A stretch of 64,000 bases of DNA, from positions 36,689,470 to 36,753,469 of the forward strand of contig NC_054536.1 in NCBI RefSeq assembly GCF_017654505.1, given 5' to 3'. This document shows, piece by piece, positions 60,605 to 64,000 of the stretch; positions within the stretch are counted from its first letter, which is position 1; the number at the start of each line of letters is the position of its first letter. Source of the DNA: Polyodon spathula. Its lineage: Eukaryota > Chordata > Actinopteri > Acipenseriformes > Polyodontidae. Position numbers and translations under genes: made by a program. The notes beneath the pieces were generated by a model that was not told where the DNA came from, searched no databases, and was given only the letters and a program-made list of their open reading frames with translations.

Positions 60605-60897
60605 CGGGATAGATTCTGATATGTTGGAGATGTATAAAAAGAGTAATACTTTGTTTCAAATACAGACAGAAGTAAAATTAATATTTAAAAATTAATATTC
60701 TTAACATTATTCTTTTTCACACTCTCATGATTAATCACAAAATAGCAGCATGAGCAAAATAACTTGTTCACTTCTGCTGCAACCTTCTTGGTTATTCTTA
60801 ATGAAAAGCTGCTGTTTCTATGGTGATTGAATGCATAATGTTGGTTGCTTACTAAATTCTGTAGGTATGTGTGACCATATAAACTATTTTATTCCAG

Positions 60898-60996
60898 CTC
60901 GAATGGATTTATAAGGGTTGCTCGACCCCTTACATCAAAGCTCTTTTTCGTGCACACTTCATCTGCGCTGGAACACTTTTCATGGTTTATGTATAA
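60898..60996 (+). CDS. candidate terminal exon of an unidentified gene
   Basis: A good acceptor (ACTATTTTATTCCAG, AG at 60896-60897) opens a 32-codon reading ending in TAA at 60994-60996: LEWIYKGCSTPYIKALFRAH, then FICAGTLFMVYV, a hydrophobic tail. An AATAAA signal lies 90 bp after the stop (61086-61091). An alternative frame of similar length (VARPLTSKLFFVHTSS...) ends at about 61012, so the frame is not certain. It could be the last exon of the plus-strand gene begun at 8.8-15 kb or of another gene. No family is recognised. Confidence 0.35.
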   Translation, partial: LEWIYKGCSTPYIKALFRAHFICAGTLFMVYV

Positions 60997-61085
60997 TCAG
61001 CTACAAATCAAGTAAACACCATCCTAGAACTTGGTCCACTTGAACTGGAATGAATGCAGTGTAAGATTAACTGTATGTAATCTAG

Positions 61086-61091
61086 AATAAA
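61086..61091 (+). terminator. possible polyadenylation signal AATAAA
   Basis: A canonical hexamer 90 bp downstream of the stop of the candidate terminal exon. In an AT-rich region the motif alone is weak evidence. Confidence 0.3.
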
Positions 61092-61491
61092 TACATTCTA
61101 CAGAACAAAATAAAAACATGCACTACTCTTCATTGATTTTCAAAGTACGGTACAGAGTTATTATGATGATGCATTCAACTGTTACTGTGTTAGCAGCAGT
61201 TAGTAAGTATTCCTGCACAGTTACAGCATAGCATTTGTATTGTTTGGCTGTTCACATCCTAAGACATGCACAGATAAATGTCACGTATTTCTTTCATCTT
61301 ACAGCTTCAAAGAGAGTGAGCGTACAGTTTAAACTGCATTTGTCAAATGTCAGCTGTAAACCAATAGTGACAAGTATGACTACCCAACAGGATTTACCAA
61401 TAAAAAGAACTTCCACAGACACAAAAAGTGTTATTTGTTAACAACGTTAACATAAAAAGCCTCAGTTCAACCTGATGGTTCGATTGCCCAC

Positions 61492-61553
61492 AAACAGCAA
61501 CCTAGTATTCACAGACAACAACCTAGTATTCACAGACAACAACCTAGTATTTA
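61492..61553. repeat. short tandem repeat, unit 21 bp, about 3 copies
   Basis: CCTAGTATTCACAGACAACAA is repeated at 21-bp spacing, with the last copy diverging into CCTAGTATTTATTC. Confidence 0.85.
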
Positions 61554-61569
61554 TTCTAACAGCAACTGT

Positions 61570-61592
61570 TATTATTATTATTATTATTCACT
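61570..61592. repeat. (ATT)n microsatellite
   Basis: About seven ATT units. Confidence 0.9.
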
Positions 61593-62648
61593 TTATGTCA
61601 ATTTCAAAACTTCTTGATTTTAGCTTTGTGTTTTGAGGCCCTGTCAACCACTATACTATATTGATTTATACACTTTTATATAATCATAAGCAAAGTGTTA
61701 ACATATTATTCTGTATTCTGAAATATTTTATTTAACACAGTACTGCTGTTAGGATTCTGAAGGAATAGGGGCACAAGTACACCGACATTGTTTATACCAT
61801 AACAAGTTTTTTTTTTTTTTAATTCCATTTGAAAGCTGCATTTTTAAAGGAATGGTCCTTGTGTTTTTAAACAATATATTAAGCAGGCACAAAGAATGAC
61901 CTTTAGTGCACTATAACAGAATCTAGCTGCTCTCTGTATGAATTCTGATATAATCAATATCCTATTATGATAGCATGTTCAAGTTTACAACTTCAACATA
62001 ATAGTTGAGGTATTTCATTTGGACCAGTGAGAAATTACAGATTGTAGTCCTGTTATTGTATGGCAGCAAGCCTGTACTCCTTGAGCCTTACCTTTAATTA
62101 ACAAAATAATACATTTTCAAATTGATAGACAACAAGATCCAAATGGTAAGACTCCTGGCACAGCTACAGACATCAGCTAAGATTTGTATTTTACTGAGTC
62201 ACCAGAGCTGAACCAAAATGTTAAATTGTTACAATAAGGGCCCACACTGATCCATAAAAGAGACACCTTTGTTTTCTAACTATTATGAACATACGACAAT
62301 GCTCTCTCCTGATAATTAAGTAAAATGGCTATTTTACTCGACTAAATGTTGTTAACCTTTTAAAATCCTCACAATAAAATGTAATTTCTGTCTATAATTG
62401 TAATGTAACTCACTTATAGTAATAAAGCATAATTATGATGTTAATACCATATTCTAAATGGTTAAAATGTCTCACAGTTACATGCTAGGCACTGTAATTT
62501 TTTAATAAGAACATTTTCTAGACTGAAAGAACAGTAATAAAAAAGTAGTTTTGTAAGGGTGATTATTTATGTATTTGTTTCCATATAAAAATTTCCCTAT
62601 ATAGAATTAGCATTTGGGTCTAGTACTGCATATGCGATTACTTTTATA
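61593..62648. other. no gene seen
   Basis: AT-rich sequence with a T run near 61808-61821 and no recognisable features. Confidence 0.4.
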
Positions 62649-62649
62649 T

Positions 62650-63035
62650 TCATACTTGCCAACATTTGGAAACTGTTCAGTGGAACAGGGGATGGGGGTG
62701 TGTGTTCTACGCATCATACACATGGGAGGGGTCATACGCAAAAAACACTCCATTATATAATAATAGATGTATCCCCTCAACTCAACACCACACGCCCAGC
62801 ATGACAGTAAACATAGACACAATGAAGCGTTCTTACCTTTGTATACCAGTAAGTTAGTGATCAGCAGATGTGTCAGCTGCACGAAGAGCACAGTGTGTGG
62901 TTTTCACTAACTCTATTGTGCAGAATTAATTAATTTGTTTCCATGTGTAAATAGCAGGACTTTCTTCCTATGCATCAGGACACAAGACATTTGCTAGGAA
63001 ATCGCGACCATATAGGGATTGTTGGCATGTATGTA
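62650..63035. mobile_element. non-autonomous DNA element with 'TTGCCAACA' ends (about 380 bp)
   Basis: The left end contains CATACTTGCCAACATTTGG (62651-62669) and the right end GGGATTGTTGGCATGTATG (63016-63034), imperfect inverted copies. Ends of this kind are frequent in fish genomes. The interior is non-coding. The target duplication is unclear. Confidence 0.5.
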
Positions 63036-63967
63036 TATTTTGTATATTTTATATTTTGAGAAAAAAAGTAGTACCAACATTATTAGTATATTATTAAGGT
63101 TAGGTTATTGGATTTTCTCATATTCATAAATGTACTGTTTTTGCATTACTATTAACACATAGATACTGTTGTAAGAAGTGTGATTTAATTGACTATGCTT
63201 ATTAATTATGTCTTCCTCCTGCAATATTAATCTCCTAAACAAAACATGTATGAATAAAAGTAAATCCCAAGTAATAAGCAATCTGGGCGATCCAGTGCCT
63301 TTACAGGTTTAACAGCATTAGTACTGCAATAGAGTATTACAAATATGATTATTATATGCTTAGCCTTCAGGCTATAAAACGCTAAAAGCTAGAGCACCCA
63401 CAGCTACCTTCTAAAAAATTAACTATATCACTCTCTTAAGACTAAAACATAATTTCTATACCTTGCAGCAATGCATCCAATATAAACGAGATAAAAATTC
63501 TAATATATGCTTACCTTCCAGTATATGGAAGTGTAGTGTAGGATATATGAAGAATAAGAACTGTCTTCAAAAAGCAGAGACTTCTGACTACAACCAAACA
63601 GACCCTCAGTGCATGGACCACATCAGCTTGCAAGATCAAGTTCAATGGTATCGAATGGGGTCTTGCCCTGGGCTTATATAGGATTTTCCTTTCCATACAT
63701 CAATAATCCCAATTAAATCTGATCATCAATATGCCTTGACAGTTCTTATTTTTGTGTTAATGATATATTCTAGAAGGAATTTTAAAACTAATTGGAGCTA
63801 TAGAAACATTCAAAATTAATTGGATATAAGTCCTTTCCAAAATATTGGAACATGATCTCATGGTTCTCATTTTCAACCCCTCCTTTCCCTAAAATGTAGG
63901 TGAACTGAAGTTCACAAGATCCTTGCTACAATATGATACAAGTTTATGTGTGTATTAAGAGATGCTG

Positions 63968-63971
<4 letters not shown>
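63036..63971. other. no gene seen
   Basis: AT-rich sequence. Two overlapping open frames on opposite strands at 63463-63696 have no motifs. Confidence 0.4.

Positions 63972-64000
<29 letters not shown>
63972..64000. repeat. (TA)n microsatellite, runs off the window
   Basis: A TA array reaching the last base. Its full length is unknown. Confidence 0.95.

Noticed and set aside
61492..61553. CRISPR-like repeat array
   Set aside because: It has three directly adjacent 21-bp units without spacers, in a vertebrate genome; it is a simple tandem repeat.

Overview
This window looks like intergenic and intronic DNA from a ray-finned fish. It is AT-rich and intron-like, has no long open reading frames, carries many long (TA)n arrays, and is full of vertebrate transposons: Tc1/mariner, a tRNA-derived SINE, L2-, CR1- and L1-type LINEs, a Penelope-like element, piggyBac- and pogo-type DNA elements, hAT and Tigger relics, and solo LTRs. 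The LINE 3' ends and the SINE resemble repeats I associate with non-teleost fish such as sturgeon, paddlefish or gar. That is recognition from memory, not a database result. No complete host gene, tRNA, rRNA or CRISPR array is visible.

Layout. 1-5.5 kb: two Tc1 elements bounded by TG/TA arrays, then a 251-bp TTAA-flanked MITE. 6.9-7.9 kb: an L2-type LINE 3' end and a palindromic MITE. 8.8-15.0 kb: three candidate exons of a polytopic membrane protein (8839-9064, 10102-10375, 14858-15014). They are interrupted by a SINE and three Tc1 copies, and two of them show frame problems that suggest decay. 15-36 kb: a region poor in large transposons, with microsatellites, one solo LTR, one small Tc1-type MITE, high-complexity segments that look like candidate regulatory elements, and a possible exon at 33710-33806.

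36.7-50 kb: CR1-like LINE copies (36784-37664, 43262-43437, 45721-48375), two piggyBac-type ends, two further solo LTRs (one nested in the longest LINE with a perfect 5-bp target duplication), and a pogo-type MITE. 50-54.1 kb: a hAT transposase relic and a Tigger/CENP-B-like relic. 56.2-60.6 kb: a nested block in which a Penelope-like reverse transcriptase is split by another element and flanked by two convergent L1 fragments that look like parts of one copy separated by an inversion. 60.9-61.1 kb: a possible terminal exon with a polyadenylation signal.

The window therefore records layered transposition inside and around at least one sparse, possibly degenerate host gene. I did not find a convincing new molecular system. 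The most useful leads are the candidate exon series, the dated nests (LTR in LINE, LINE in piggyBac, unknown element in Penelope), the inferred inversion, the link between Tc1 copies and TA arrays, and the candidate conserved noncoding segments.
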